This document shows positions 39,701-49,330 of a stretch of 64,000 nt of DNA, in pieces. How positions within the stretch are numbered: position 1 is the stretch's first letter; every line of letters starts with the position of its first letter. Under the pieces are notes generated by a model. That model saw only the letters and a list, made by a program, of their open reading frames with translations, made no database searches and was not told the origin of the DNA. Origin of the DNA: Wuchereria bancrofti (Eukaryota; Nematoda; Chromadorea; Rhabditida; Onchocercidae); assembly GCA_005281725.1 (NCBI GenBank), contig SSBO01000009.1, forward strand, positions 1,298,127 through 1,362,126, written 5' to 3'. Position numbers and translations under genes: made by a program.

Positions 39701-42269
39701 TTTGGCATTAAATGTAACATTTCGAATAGTATAATTGTAATTAACTCTAATTAAATTACATGGAAAAAGTGATGAAACAGCTGACGATTGAATGAAGAAG
39801 TGTGAATGGCATAAAATGGATGATTCAAAACGGGCTGTTTACTAATTTTAATTGCTAGTTTGAATTAATGCATAAACTTTATACTGATTAAAAACCATTC
39901 ATTGAAATGATAACATCGATAAGGGGAGGACAGAAAGCATTATGTAATTTTTTTTTCAATAATAACTAATTTGTATAAGAAGAAACCTTATTTTATTCAA
40001 ATATTTTGCTGCAAAAATAAAATTAAGAATTAAATTGGTACATTTACATTTAAATTGACTGTAATAAAAATGTAATAAAAATATTACTCATTCAACTTTT
40101 TATTAGTTCTTCTCTCTCTTTCCCTTCTTTCTTTCATTCATAGTGAAAGAACTGTAATTTGAGATAATTTCAGTGGAAAAGAAAGAGTTAAATTTATTCA
40201 ACAAAAGTTTATATTAACTGGAAAAATAAAGAAAGATGAATTTCCTTGGCTGAAATTTGCGTGTGCTAAGCAAAAATATCACATAGTATTTACTTTTCCT
40301 ATTGGCGCTAAGAGCAATAAATTTTTCTTTATTTTTTTTTCCGTTTTTTTTGCAAATCTTTCATAGACTTAATCTAATCTTTTTTGTTCGATCAATGAAG
40401 TTAATGGGTTGATATAATGGTTAATGGGACATTTGCCGAATGTTCTATAATTATTTAGAAGGAATACACTTTTTAATTTTTTTTTTTATCCTATTTTAAT
40501 CTTATGAACAATGAAACTTTAACAAAAATGTTTGATACATTCCATTTTGTTGTGATATTTTCACTTTTGCTTCATCAAAGCTTTGAAATGAGAATAAAAA
40601 TTGATTAAATGGACGATAATGTTTTCATTTTTTGTCTTCTTTTGCATCGAGGGAAAATATTGATTGACTTTAAGGTAATATCAGGGAATTTGACGATTCT
40701 ACCTGTATTCCACAGTTATAATTATGATTATCCAGTAGTTTTCAATTTGTGTTACATAATTAACGGTGGTGGGCAAGTACGAAATGGCCTTCCAAAAAAA
40801 AATTCCAAATTAATTTCTTCCCTATTATCATAGTTTTACCCGGGATACTCTGTAATTATTATTATCTAGTGATAATGATTACATATATATATGACATATA
40901 TGACAAGATATTACATATATATGCTAAAGATTTTTTAATTTTTTTTTCGATTCCTATTACAAAATTAATTCTCTCTTCTCTTTTCGTCATTTTATCACAT
41001 AAATATATTTATCAAATAATTCAACAAAGAATTAACGAATATCAGTGATGTCATATGATCAATAATGGCATTATTTTAAAATTTAAAGTCTTATTAATTT
41101 GGGTAATTTAGGAGATGTAAGCTAAGTGATGAAAGGATTAAAAATCATAAATAATGAAGAAATATTTGCCGACTAAAACAAAAGATTATGATATTGAAGG
41201 GCGATGAGATATGTAGTAATTGTTAGTTTATCAGAAGAGATATGGATTTTTCAGAGAGTCTATAAAAGGATAAACAGCGGGAAGGTAAGAATTAAGGATG
41301 GGATTAACCGACATCTGGCGCAGACGTCGTTGTGTGCGCAAACCGCAACTATGATAATGCCTTCAGTTCAGTATACCGTAACAGGGATATAGTATATCAT
41401 GGCAATTCCTAATTAGCATATGTCATCAATGGAAAAGAAAGATGAATGATGATAGTTTCATTTTAATCATATAGCTCGTATAATTGAAATCACACATTTA
41501 TCATTATCATTCATTTTCTTATTTATCTTATTTAAAAAATAAACCTAATTACTCTTAGGTTCTTCGTAGTTTCCAGTTTAAGTCTTTTATTAAATTGTCT
41601 CATAAGTTAATTTTTAATATTTATTAATTTCTTTCTTATAGATAACATTTTGATAACAAAAGCGACGTCATTTTAATAATAATAATAATAATAATTTCAT
41701 AAATATTCATTTCAATTCCAATTCTTCAAAAAGTATGTCTCAAAAATTTTCTTTTTACTTAATTTTTAAAATTATTAGATGAAGAAATGAATTTTCTTTT
41801 TGAAAATTTATTAGCAAACAAAGAAAGGAAAGGAAAATATTGCATAAACATTTATTTCAATTGCAATTTTTCAATTTTGAAAAAAAAAATCGAAAAATTC
41901 TAGTATTATTTTCACTATTGCTCATCCCATTATTTCCTTTCTTCCTCTTTTCTCTTTTTTTTTTTTTTTTTTGAAAAAGCCATAAACCACCCGCTAAGCA
42001 GATAAACCTATACTACCACATGTTGTGCTACATAGATATATGTATATCGATCTACCCGCACATTATGCTTGAAATGAAAAATATAAGAAATTGGTTAAAT
42101 TACCCGAAAGTTCTTTTTCTTTTCCTTTTTCTCAGTCTTCCAATTTTATTCAGCCATTCAAAAAAAAAAAAAAAAAAAATAAAAAAGAAGAAAAAAGTGC
42201 ATATCAATGAAAATCAAAAATCAATTCTTTCCAAAGTCTGAGTTAATAAATAGATCAACGCTGAAGGCA

Positions 42270-42305
42270 TTTTCTCATGATTTCAAAGATGAAATCATGA
42301 GAAAA
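42270..42305. other. Perfect 15-bp hairpin with 6-nt loop
   Basis: TTTTCTCATGATTTC and GAAATCATGAGAAAA are exact reverse complements around AAAGAT. It is the longest perfect small hairpin I noticed, about 340 bp outside the inverted duplication. It could be a structured RNA, a remnant of a small inverted-repeat element, or neither. Confidence 0.7.
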
Positions 42306-42537
42306 GTTCATCTTAATAATCAAACTTTTAGCAATAGAGCAAGGAATGAATAAGTAATAATATCAATTACTTAAAATACAAAGACGAATAACAGAAAACC
42401 AAAAGATATAAAACTTAGGATAAATGGATAAATAATTCTCAGAGACATCAAAATATAGCCTTGAAGAATTAATTGTAAACTCATAATAATCGGATCTTCT
42501 CACAATTCACAACAAGATGTGATGGTAATATTTACCT

Positions 42538-42629
42538 TTATGTATTGCTGAAATATTCCGAATTATACGATTTGTATTTAGCAGCAATGAAATCATCATA
42601 GATCGACGATGCTTCGGCGTGTTTGACCA
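42538..42629 (-). CDS. Orphan terminal exon next to left end of inverted repeat
   Basis: On the minus strand, an AAACAG acceptor is followed by 29 codons and a TAA. The frame reads VKHAEASSIYDDFIAAKYKS and then YNSEYFSNT, which has ordinary protein composition rather than the Phe/Ile/Leu bias of chance frames here. It needs an upstream exon ending in phase 1, which I could not place. It begins only 13 bases outside the left duplication arm. It may be the tail of a gene cut by the duplication, or a chance frame. Confidence 0.35.
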
Positions 42630-42737
42630 CTGTTTATTTATTTAAGAGTGAAAGTTGGAAAAATTTACTTTCTAAATATCTGTTTGTCGTAAAAATACAT
42701 TAAAGGGTTAATCATTTTACATCAGAGATCTTGAAAA

Positions 42738-42835
42738 AGTCTGAAAACATAACAGAACAGGACGCGTCATTCTCACTGACCAAACAAAAGCTGTGGGTTT
42801 GAGCGGTAATAGGTTAAATTATCGGGAACACAAAT
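42738..42835 (-). pseudogene. Decayed ground-like domain exon (left arm)
   Basis: On the minus strand this segment aligns with the last exon of the intact ground-like gene at 51236-52625. It shares ATTTGTG, a TTAAC/TAT block, CCGCTCAAAC, TTTTGTTTG and TGTTATGTTTTCAG in order. Stop codons and frame shifts interrupt it and about 35 bases are missing upstream. It is the mirror copy of 48335-48432. Confidence 0.7.
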
Positions 42836-43355
42836 TTCCTCTAACTTTTTGGTAGTATATCAATATGAAAACTATTCATTTGTTATTCCAATAACGCAGA
42901 TTAAGCAAATTATTTATTAGTAGGAATACTGATAGAGATAAAACATGCAATAATTTATTTGATAATACAATAACGAATGACAACATAAATGAAAGTAGAA
43001 TATTTCGATTAATTGCTTTTGTAATGAAATAACATAAAACAATTGAAGAAGAGAACATCCGATAAAAATAACTAACAAAAAAGAAAAATGAAGTTATATT
43101 CATTATTAAGAAATATCAATGAATGAAGATGTATAAAATTCAAGTTGATTTGAATAAAGAATTTTTCGTCCGAGAGAAACTGACAAACTTATAAATGAAA
43201 TAGATGAATAGCAATTACAGCTAACGGAAAGAGTTGTTACAGTTCATACGAACAGGTGAGTTAGTGAGTGATTACATCTTCAAAATTCATTCATGAAATA
43301 TTTTCTCTTTTTGTAAAATATGTACAATGAAAATATACAAAGTGACGTAAACATT

Positions 43356-44066
43356 TCACTGTCCTGTACCGTTTGACGTCGATTTCTCACTTACTTCCGG
43401 TTCCTTTGGGGATGCTCGAATAGGAATGCTTCGTGCTGCAGGTGAGCCGATCATTGTTTTGGTGGCGCAGATTGTCAGCACTCCTTTATCGGACAAATGC
43501 GATTCGATAGTGTCAGTTTGCACTTCTTCTGGCATGACATATTTTCGAACGAAGTGACGTTCAATGCTACCATGTCCTGACTGATCGTTACGTTCCTTGT
43601 GATGACCCTCAATACTTAGTTCACGCTCTCGAACAGATACCGAAAGTTCTTTGGGATGGAAATGAGAAACATCAATTTGAATTGCAAACTTATCCTTTTC
43701 ATTTATTACCTGAAATTTACAATTCAAACATTTGAAATACTGAATGAATGAAAATAAAAAAGGACAAAGGATGAGATTTTGTACGGCCATGAACACATTC
43801 CCATAACCTTTTTAGGCTAATATCAGTAATTAAAATCAATTCTGATATATTCAACCTAAAAATAACAAATGCTTATTTACCTCGCCGAGCGCATTTCCGA
43901 TATTGCATTCGTTCAGTACTGGCTGATTTAGCCAATACGGCGCAACACTTTGCAATGGTCGATATGAGGATCGGTCATCGAATGTATTATCAAGAAGATT
44001 CACCATAAAACGTTCCATTGGTGAAGTATAGAAATAATCTCGAGGATTATAGCGGAAAAGTGACAT
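43356..44066 (-). CDS. Small heat-shock protein, left copy (HSP20/alpha-crystallin family)
   Basis: Two exons, 44066-43881 and 43709-43356, join in phase 0 to give 179 aa, the same protein as the right-arm copy. An N-terminal region (MSLFRYNPRDYFYTSPMERF) is followed by an alpha-crystallin domain at about 60-150 (KFAIQIDVSHFHPKELSVSV ... LSDKGVLTICA). A C-terminal I-P-I motif (RSIPIRAS) is of the kind that docks into neighbouring subunits in sHSP oligomers. The family consists of ATP-independent holdases; filarial relatives include abundant p27-type sHSPs. I found no clear heat-shock element (alternating GAA/TTC) upstream. Because the two copies are identical, one could be an assembly duplicate. 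Confidence 0.88.
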
Positions 44067-44394
44067 CGTCAGACTTACTGAATGATCGCCAAATTCTTCT
44101 AAACGAAGAAATATTTGAATAGAAATTACAACTAAAATTTAAAAAGCTCGAAGAAATCGGAATTGCACAACTAATTGATACAAATAATAGAAATGAATTA
44201 TTTTGGCAGTATTATGTAAACCTTGTTGGAAGTCTTATTTAATAAAAGGAAAGAAAAATCAGAATCACCCCAAGGCTTATTACCAGAGAAACATGTAGCC
44301 TTAAGCTCATTTCAAATGATTACTCAAAATTCAAAAGATTCCTTTTTTTTACTGAAAATAAACCATTTATTTCCTGTATTTGAATAGAAAACAA

Positions 44395-44700
44395 TTAATG
44401 GAGAAGAAAGCGCAAAGAGACCCCCTCTTCTACCCTTTGTTGAATTGGGCAATAACGATTAGATAGAAAGGGATGTGCCGGATAACTCTTTGACTGGATC
44501 CGGTCGGTAACAATAACGTTGGTCAGTGTATCAATCGCAGTCTCTCTTATATAGTCTTTCAATCGGAATTTTCCAGCAATTTCCAGCAATGTTGCAAAAC
44601 GGCGCTCTGTTCCATATTGATTAAATCTGCTGCGTTCATCCATCGCTGCTAAAGGCCAAAGATTATTCTGGAGCTCTCTAGAACGCTTTGTTTTTTTCAT
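44395..44700 (-). CDS. Hypothetical 101-aa protein, left copy
   Basis: Open frame MKKTKRSRELQNNLWPLAAM onward, 101 codons to TAA, about 330 bp upstream of the sHSP and on the same strand. Composition and G+C are higher than local noncoding DNA, which supports coding. The middle (RRFATLLEIAGKFRLKDYIR) looks helical and amphipathic. I recognise no family. The frame stays open upstream of the ATG to an AAAG acceptor-like site, so it may be an internal or last exon. It differs from the right copy by Leu versus Ser at residue 17. Confidence 0.45.
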   Translation of the reverse strand: MKKTKRSRELQNNLWPLAAMDERSRFNQYGTERRFATLLEIAGKFRLKDYIRETAIDTLTNVIVTDRIQSKSYPAHPFLSNRYCPIQQRVEEGVSLRFLLH

Positions 44701-44762
44701 TCCGTCTTGCTTGCACTTATCAGCGTAGATACTTTAAAGTTTTAATGCAAAAATAAGGGAAT

Positions 44763-45430
44763 TATTAACTGATGGAAAAATCACATTGGTTAAGGTCATG
44801 CGATAATGTAAAAAGATTTTGCCGTATTGGAAGAAAAGTTTGCTTATTTTTGCCAATGCAGTATAGATCATAGATCATTTCAGAACTTTCTTGAACGCCT
44901 TGTCTTTTTACTCTTTTTGCACTTATCGACCAAAATCAAAAAGAAAAAAAAAAGAAACGAAATGAAAAAAACAAAACAAAACAAAAACCTTTTGTGCTTA
45001 TGTTAAAATCAGTATAAACACTTTAAAGTGTTAATGTAAAAATAGGGAGATTTTGCTGTAATGGAGATGAATATTAATATCTAACTAACCACTTGAATTA
45101 AAGTGCAAAAATAACATTTTTGATTTGAAATGGCCAATTTTGCAAATTATGGCGAGAAGTATTTGAGTAGTCTTAAATTTGAGTAATCTTAAAATATTTG
45201 AGTGTAAAAATAGCAAACTTTTTCTCTTTTCATTACTTTCGGAATATATTTTAAGTTAATTTCCGGATATGTTTCAAGTTTTCAAGTTAATCAGTCTTTA
45301 CAATACAGACGTGATTTTTTCATTAACTAAAAATTTAAAATTTTATAGTTCTGTTCGCCAACATAATACATTACAGAATAGACAAATGTTTTCAACTTTC
45401 TTAAGATTTCGTTTCCTCTTCATTTTTAGT
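44763..45430. other. Spacer between inverted arms, with an older degenerate copy
   Basis: This unique 668-bp spacer separates the arm ends. Inside it, 44890-45055 resembles the arm segment 44670-44762 in the same order (TTGAACGCCTTGTCTTTTT, TTGCACTTATC, CACTTTAAAGTGTTAATG, AAAAATAGGGA). The sequence is heavily diverged and split by an A-rich insertion. I see no gene. It looks like an earlier round of local duplication. Confidence 0.55.
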
Positions 45431-45435
45431 TTCCC

Positions 45436-46632
45436 TTATTTTTGCATTAAAACTTTAAAGTATCTACGCTGATAAGTGCAAGCAAGACGGAATGAAAAAA
45501 ACAAAGCGTTCGAGAGAGCTCCAGAATAATCTTTGGCCTTNNNNNNNNNNNNNNNNNNNNNNNNNNNNNNNNNNNNNNNNNNNNNNNNNNNNNNNNNNNN
45601 NNNNNNNNNNNNNNNNNNNNNNNNNNNNNNNNNNNNNNNNNNNNNNNNNNNNNNNNNNNNNNNNNNNNNNNNNNNNNNNNNNNNNNNNNNNNNNNNNNNN
45701 NNNNNNNNNNNNNNNNNNNNNNNNNNNNNNNNNNNNNNNNNNNNNNNNNNNNNNNNNNNNNNNNNNNNNNNNNNNNNNNNNNNNNNNNNNNNNNNNNNNN
45801 NNNNNNNNNNNNNNNNNNNNNNNNNNNNNNNNNNNNNNNNNNNNNNNNNNNNNNNNNNNNNNNNNNNNNNNNNNNNNNNNNNNNNNNNNNNNNNNNNNNN
45901 NNNNNNNNNNNNNNNNNNNNNNNNNNNNNNNNNNNNNNNNNNNNNNNNNNNNNNNNNNNNNNNNNNNNNNNNNNNNNNNNNNNNNNNNNNNNNNNNNNNN
46001 NNNNNNNNNNNNNNNNNNNNNNNNNNNNNNNNNNNNNNNNNNNNNNNNNNNNNNNNNNNNNNNNNNNNNNNNNNNNNNNNNNNNNNNNNNNNNNNNNNNN
46101 NNNNNNNNNNNNNNNNNNNNNNNNNNNNNNNNNNNNNNNNNNNNNNNNNNNNNNNNNNNNNNNNNNNNNNNNNNNNNNNNNNNNNNNNNNNNNNNNNNNN
46201 NNNNNNNNNNNNNNNNNNNNNNNNNNNNNNNNNNNNNNNNNNNNNNNNNNNNNNNNNNNNNNNNNNNNNNNNNNNNNNNNNNNNNNNNNNNNNNNNNNNN
46301 AGCAGCGATGGATGAACGCAGCAGATTTAATCAATATGGAACAGAGCGCCGTTTTGCAACATTGCTGGAAATTGCTGGAAAATTCCGATTGAAAGACTAT
46401 ATAAGAGAGACTGTTATTTTTGCATTAAAACTTTAAAGTATCTACGCTGATAAGTGCAAGCAAGACGGAATGAAAAAAACAAAGCGTTCTAGAGAGCTCC
46501 AGAATAATCTTTGGCCTTCAGCAGCGATGGATGAACGCAGCAGATTTAATCAATATGGAACAGAGCGCCGTTTTGCAACATTGCTGGAAATTGCTGGAAA
46601 ATTCCGATTGAAAGACTATATAAGAGAGACTG
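45436..46632 (+). repeat. 219-bp tandem repeat interrupted by the gap
   Basis: A unit from TTATTTTTGCATTAAAAC to AGAGAGACTG is complete at 46414-46632. A preceding copy is split by the gap (45436-45540 and 46301-46413). The unit carries the start of the 101-codon ORF. In the first copy the frame runs into a stop right after the unit boundary, so only the second copy is intact. The copies differ at GTTCGAG versus GTTCTAG. The left arm has a single unit. Confidence 0.85.
45541..46300. other. Assembly gap (760 N)
   Basis: All bases are N. The flanks (GGCCTT before, AGCAGCG after) are only one base apart in the intact unit. If the gap hides whole 219-bp units its true size is 1 + 219k; 760 does not fit, so the length is probably an estimate. 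Confidence 0.95.
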
Positions 46633-46775
46633 CGATTGATACACTGACCAACGTTATTGTTACCGACCGGATCCAGTCAAAGAGTTATCCGGCACATCCC
46701 TTTCTATCTAATCGTTATTGCCCAATTCAACAAAGGGTAGAAGAGGGGGTCTCTTTGCGCTTTCTTCTCCATTAA
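46470..46775 (+). CDS. Hypothetical 101-aa protein, right copy
   Basis: Same frame as the left-arm copy except Ser at residue 17 (LWPSAAM). It starts inside the second 219-bp unit; the first unit's ORF is a truncated repeat that stops after YIRET. Ends RVEEGVSLRFLLH then TAA. No recognised family, no signal peptide, no membrane helix. The close spacing to the sHSP on the same strand could mean a shared transcript, but the real exon structure is unknown. Confidence 0.45.
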   Translation: MKKTKRSRELQNNLWPSAAMDERSRFNQYGTERRFATLLEIAGKFRLKDYIRETAIDTLTNVIVTDRIQSKSYPAHPFLSNRYCPIQQRVEEGVSLRFLLH

Positions 46776-47069
46776 TTGTTTTCTATTCAAATACAGGAAA
46801 TAAATGGTTTATTTTCAGTAAAAAAAAGGAATCTTTTGAATTTTGAGTAATCATTTGAAATGAGCTTAAGGCTACATGTTTCTCTGGTAATAAGCCTTGG
46901 GGTGATTCTGATTTTTCTTTCCTTTTATTAAATAAGACTTCCAACAAGGTTTACATAATACTGCCAAAATAATTCATTTCTATTATTTGTATCAATTAGT
47001 TGTGCAATTCCGATTTCTTCGAGCTTTTTAAATTTTAGTTGTAATTTCTATTCAAATATTTCTTCGTTT

Positions 47070-47071
47070 AG
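47070..47071 (+). other. Candidate (trans-)splice acceptor upstream of sHSP
   Basis: TTCGTTTAG ends 32 bases before the sHSP ATG and is the nearest acceptor-like site. In filarial nematodes many mRNAs receive SL1 at such positions. It is surrounded by TTCTTC GTTTA GAAGAA, a short inverted repeat, which is not a standard heat-shock element. The same site is present in the left arm. Confidence 0.4.
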
Positions 47072-47103
47072 AAGAATTTGGCGATCATTCAGTAAGTCTG
47101 ACG

Positions 47104-47814
47104 ATGTCACTTTTCCGCTATAATCCTCGAGATTATTTCTATACTTCACCAATGGAACGTTTTATGGTGAATCTTCTTGATAATACATTCGATGACCGAT
47201 CCTCATATCGACCATTGCAAAGTGTTGCGCCGTATTGGCTAAATCAGCCAGTACTGAACGAATGCAATATCGGAAATGCGCTCGGCGAGGTAAATAAGCA
47301 TTTGTTATTTTTAGGTTGAATATATCAGAATTGATTTTAATTACTGATATTAGCCTAAAAAGGTTATGGGAATGTGTTCATGGCCGTACAAAATCTCATC
47401 CTTTGTCCTTTTTTATTTTCATTCATTCAGTATTTCAAATGTTTGAATTGTAAATTTCAGGTAATAAATGAAAAGGATAAGTTTGCAATTCAAATTGATG
47501 TTTCTCATTTCCATCCCAAAGAACTTTCGGTATCTGTTCGAGAGCGTGAACTAAGTATTGAGGGTCATCACAAGGAACGTAACGATCAGTCAGGACATGG
47601 TAGCATTGAACGTCACTTCGTTCGAAAATATGTCATGCCAGAAGAAGTGCAAACTGACACTATCGAATCGCATTTGTCCGATAAAGGAGTGCTGACAATC
47701 TGCGCCACCAAAACAATGATCGGCTCACCTGCAGCACGAAGCATTCCTATTCGAGCATCCCCAAAGGAACCGGAAGTAAGTGAGAAATCGACGTCAAACG
47801 GTACAGGACAGTGA
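47104..47814 (+). CDS. Small heat-shock protein, right copy (HSP20/alpha-crystallin family)
   Basis: Exons 47104-47289 and 47461-47814 give 179 aa identical to the left-arm copy. The intron is 171 bp with GAG/GTAAAT donor and TTTCAG acceptor. The alpha-crystallin core contains HFHPKELSVSV, the beta-strand repeat REREL SIEGHH, the HFVRKY strand and DKGVLTICA, then SIPI near the end. A GTAAGT in phase 0 at 47776 lies inside the last coding exon (after PKEPE). If used, it could splice in frame to the exon at 48530, so an alternative C-terminus is possible. Transcription is away from the gap and from the other copy, so the two sHSPs are divergent. Confidence 0.9.
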
Positions 47815-48334
47815 AATGTTTACGTCACTTTGTATATTTTCATTGTACATATTTTACAAAAAGAGAAAATATTTCATGAATGAATTTTGAAGATGTAATC
47901 ACTCACTAACTCACCTGTTCGTATGAACTGTAACAACTCTTTCCGTTAGCTGTAATTGCTATTCATCTATTTCATTTATAAGTTTGTCAGTTTCTCTCGG
48001 ACGAAAAATTCTTTATTCAAATCAACTTGAATTTTATACATCTTCATTCATTGATATTTCTTAATAATGAATATAACTTCATTTTTCTTTTTTGTTAGTT
48101 ATTTTTATCGGATGTTCTCTTCTTCAATTGTTTTATGTTATTTCATTACAAAAGCAATTAATCGAAATATTCTACTTTCATTTATGTTGTCATTCGTTAT
48201 TGTATTATCAAATAAATTATTGCATGTTTTATCTCTATCAGTATTCCTACTAATAAATAATTTGCTTAATCTGCGTTATTGGAATAACAAATGAATAGTT
48301 TTCATATTGATATACTACCAAAAAGTTAGAGGAA

Positions 48335-48432
48335 ATTTGTGTTCCCGATAATTTAACCTATTACCGCTCAAACCCACAGCTTTTGTTTGGTCAGTGAGAA
48401 TGACGCGTCCTGTTCTGTTATGTTTTCAGACT
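48335..48432 (+). pseudogene. Decayed ground-like domain exon (right arm)
   Basis: Mirror copy of 42738-42835. It retains the tracts for IC, LTY and CYVF of the ground-like C-terminal exon but has in-frame stops and indels (for example GTCAGTGAGAATGACG). It lies on the opposite strand to the intact ground-like gene 3 kb to the right. Confidence 0.7.
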
Positions 48433-48529
48433 TTTTCAAGATCTCTGATGTAAAATGATTAACCCTTTAATGTATTTTTACGACAAACAGATATTTAGAA
48501 AGTAAATTTTTCCAACTTTCACTCTTAAG

Positions 48530-48785
48530 CTTAAACCGGAAAACATAGATCCATTGCCGGATGCATCTTGGCAATTTATTAAAAATAGTATGTTGCAACG
48601 CAACCTTTTGCATAGTTATTTTATTAGTAAATCAATCATCTGAACAATTTCTATCTCCCATCACTGCCAAATATACAGTCAAAAACTCAGCAATTCATCA
48701 TCACATTATGCAGCAATCGATGAAAACTGAAAAAACATTTGGAATTAATGAAATTTCATCTGAAGTACAGAAGAATGAAAGCTAA
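48530..48785 (+). CDS. Orphan two-exon 3' end next to right end of inverted repeat
   Basis: An acceptor CTCTTAAG at the arm boundary is followed by LKPENIDPLPDASWQFIKN, open only in phase 0. A GTATGT donor follows 48587 and a TTATTAG acceptor ends at 48627. The phase-1 join continues NQSSEQFLSPITAKYTVKNS and on to a TAA at 48783-48785. The 40-bp intron is very short even for a nematode. Composition is protein-like and the phase agreement is a good sign. No family is recognised. It could be an alternative last exon of the sHSP transcript or the end of a gene truncated by the duplication. Confidence 0.35.
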
Positions 48786-49031
48786 GCACAGCGAACCACT
48801 ATAAATCTTTATGATCCAATCATTATTACTGTAGAAAAAAGTAGAAAAGTTATACTATTCAAACTGAGATATTACTTTGTTATCTATTGCAGGTAAGATT
48901 CTTGCACGAATACTTTTGAATAAATTAGTGGCAAAAGAGCTATTTGAAAGATTTTTGAGCTATGAAAAGCATTACAGACATGATATTTGTTCTTAGAGAG
49001 CTACAAGAAAAGTGTAAGGAAGAGAATAAAG

Positions 49032-49151
49032 CATTCATTGTTCTCAACTAAATCATTTGATGCGGTGAGCGGAATAGGGTTGCGGTAGAAACATTCGTTG
49101 TTCTCAATCAAATCATTTGATGCGCTGGGCGGAATAGGGTTGCGGTAGATC
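49032..49151. repeat. 60-bp tandem duplication
   Basis: Two exact-length copies (49032-49091 and 49092-49151) share AAATCATTTGATGCG and GGAATAGGGTTGCGGTAGA with a few substitutions. No coding role is recognised. Confidence 0.85.
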
Positions 49152-49330
49152 TTGAAACGATGCGCTTCTTTCAATGCTCCTTAAAATGATCATTCTGTTA
49201 CATGAAGAAAGCTTAGTCAAGTCAGATACGGCGGTGCATTCTCTCAGTCCTTCAGTGATGTGGAATAACGGTTGCGGTCTTTTATTCACAAAGTGCTCCA
49301 AAAGCTAATGAAGTAAATAACATTTACATT

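Larger units (their letters stand above)
27172..42537. other. 15-kb gene-poor region
   Basis: No exon with recognisable homology on either strand. Content is AT-rich with many T/A runs, trinucleotide runs and short hydrophobic open frames expected from T-rich DNA. It presumably includes the TRIM9 promoter at its left end. Small unusual pockets occur at 29575-29600 (hairpin), 33000-33115 (G+C-rich, hairpin), 41300-41390 (G+C-rich) and 42270-42305 (15-bp hairpin). An open frame at 36562-36978 (-) is inflated by a CA/TG repeat. Confidence 0.6.
42642..44756 (-). repeat. Left arm of 2.1-kb inverted duplication
   Basis: The reverse complement matches 46414-48528. Every matching feature pair sums to 91,170, which means there is no net insertion or deletion across 2,115 bp. 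I noticed one substitution, at 44651 versus 46519. The arm holds the hypothetical 101-codon ORF, the sHSP gene and a ground-like exon relic, all on the minus strand. Confidence 0.9.
46414..48528 (+). repeat. Right arm of 2.1-kb inverted duplication
   Basis: Reverse complement of 42642-44756 with no net indel. The arms end sharply: after CACTCTTAA the right side continues GCTTAAACCGG and the left side ATAAATAAACAG. Each side then enters a different exon-like sequence. Confidence 0.9.

Noticed and set aside
42876..43103. 75-codon frame present in both inverted arms (also 48067-48294)
   Set aside because: Identical in both arms only because the arms are identical; Phe/Leu/Ile-rich and in the sHSP 3' flank, so likely noncoding.
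45492..46436. 300-codon open frames across the centre of the inverted repeat
   Set aside because: They consist almost entirely of the 760-N gap; only the flanking repeat units are real sequence.
47061..47077. Heat-shock element upstream of sHSP
   Set aside because: TTCTTC-GTTTA-GAAGAA has a 5-nt centre instead of the 2-nt spacing of nTTCnnGAAn units.
49113..49301. 62-codon minus-strand frame
   Set aside because: Lies over the 60-bp tandem repeat and has no homology or splice signals.
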